This document shows, piece by piece, positions 6,180-6,278 of a DNA stretch of 6,278 nt (its first letter is position 1; the number at the start of each line of letters is the position of its first letter). The notes beneath the pieces were generated by a model. The model was not told where the DNA came from and made no database searches. It worked only from the letters and a program-made list of their open reading frames with translations. Location of the stretch: contig CAMYJY010000003.1 in assembly GCA_947258835.1 (NCBI GenBank), positions 24,109-30,386 of the forward strand, in the 5' to 3' direction. A program made the translations under genes and the position numbers. The stretch comes from an uncultured Pirellulales bacterium. Lineage in GTDB: Bacteria > Planctomycetota > Planctomycetia > Pirellulales > Lacipirellulaceae.

Positions 6180-6278
6180 GTCATTCCCGCGCAGGCGGGA
6201 ATCCAGTAGCAGTGCATGTGTTTCCGTCATTCCCGCGCAAGCGGGAATCTAGTGGCAGTGCATGTGTTTCCGTCATTC
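6180..6278. repeat. 46-bp tandem array of palindromic (dRS3/REP-like) units, continuing past the window
   Basis: Units start at 6180, 6226 and 6272 (GTCATTCCCGCGCA), exactly 46 bp apart; the third is cut by the window edge. Each full unit holds a perfect inverted repeat, ATTCCCGC and GCGGGAAT, with a 4-base loop: GCAG at 6191-6194 and GCAA at 6237-6240. The connecting segment, ending GCAGTGCATGTGTTTCC, is also conserved, with two base changes. A degenerate piece of the connector (TAGTGGCAGT at 6156-6165) precedes the first unit. The array starts about 50 bp after the peroxiredoxin stop. The hairpins could slow or end transcription, but no T-tract follows them, so I do not call a classical terminator. 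Palindromes with this ATTCCC/GGGAAT stem are widespread intergenic repeats in proteobacteria. Confidence 0.9.

Noticed and set aside
6183..6202. Rho-independent terminator for the peroxiredoxin gene
   Set aside because: The 8-bp stem is good but no T-tract follows on either strand, and the same hairpin recurs downstream as part of a repeat. It may still affect transcript ends.
6180..6278. CRISPR array
   Set aside because: The units repeat every 46 bp with the connecting segments conserved as well, so there are no unique spacers. The palindrome fits a REP/dRS3-like repeat.

Overview
The window is a GC-rich, gene-dense bacterial segment. A Bcp-type peroxiredoxin, and an intergenic array of ATTCCCGC-loop-GCGGGAAT palindromes of a kind common in proteobacterial genomes, suggest a proteobacterium. 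I cannot name the genus from sequence alone.

Layout. Minus strand, 5448 down to the left edge: one very long coding region, now split in two reading frames. The upstream part (5448-2362, 1028 aa) has a tandem 27-residue repeat at its N-terminus, an unrecognised region, a Hanks-type protein-kinase-like domain, and a nearly complete GH77 4-alpha-glucanotransferase (MalQ/amylomaltase family) domain with all three catalytic acids. The downstream part (2387 to beyond position 1) starts with the missing last residues of the GH77 domain. A long unrecognised, probably helical region follows, then a PHP-family metallophosphoesterase domain and more sequence that leaves the window. A divergent 210-bp intergenic region (5449-5658) carries a good minus-strand sigma70-like promoter and a weaker plus-strand one. 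Plus strand 5659-6129: a complete bcp-type thiol peroxidase. Right edge: a 46-bp tandem array, each unit holding a perfect 8-bp-stem palindrome.

The main observation is an exact 34-bp direct tandem duplication at 2368-2438 (37 matching positions with period 34) inside the end of the GH77 domain. Since 34 is not a multiple of three, it shifts the frame and ends the kinase-GH77 protein at a TGA just past the repeat. Removing one copy in silico restores a single frame: the GH77 C-terminus becomes complete and continues without a stop for about 800 codons through the PHP domain to the window edge. The locus therefore encodes, or until recently encoded, one kinase - alpha-glucanotransferase - linker - PHP protein of more than 1,800 residues. 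The duplication could be a recent inactivating mutation, a reversible phase switch, a split into two coupled genes, or an assembly error.

The kinase, alpha-glucan transferase and phosphoesterase modules suggest a role in glycogen or maltodextrin metabolism or its control. That is inference, because I do not recognise this architecture as a characterised system. The peroxiredoxin is divergently transcribed and shows no clear functional link to it.
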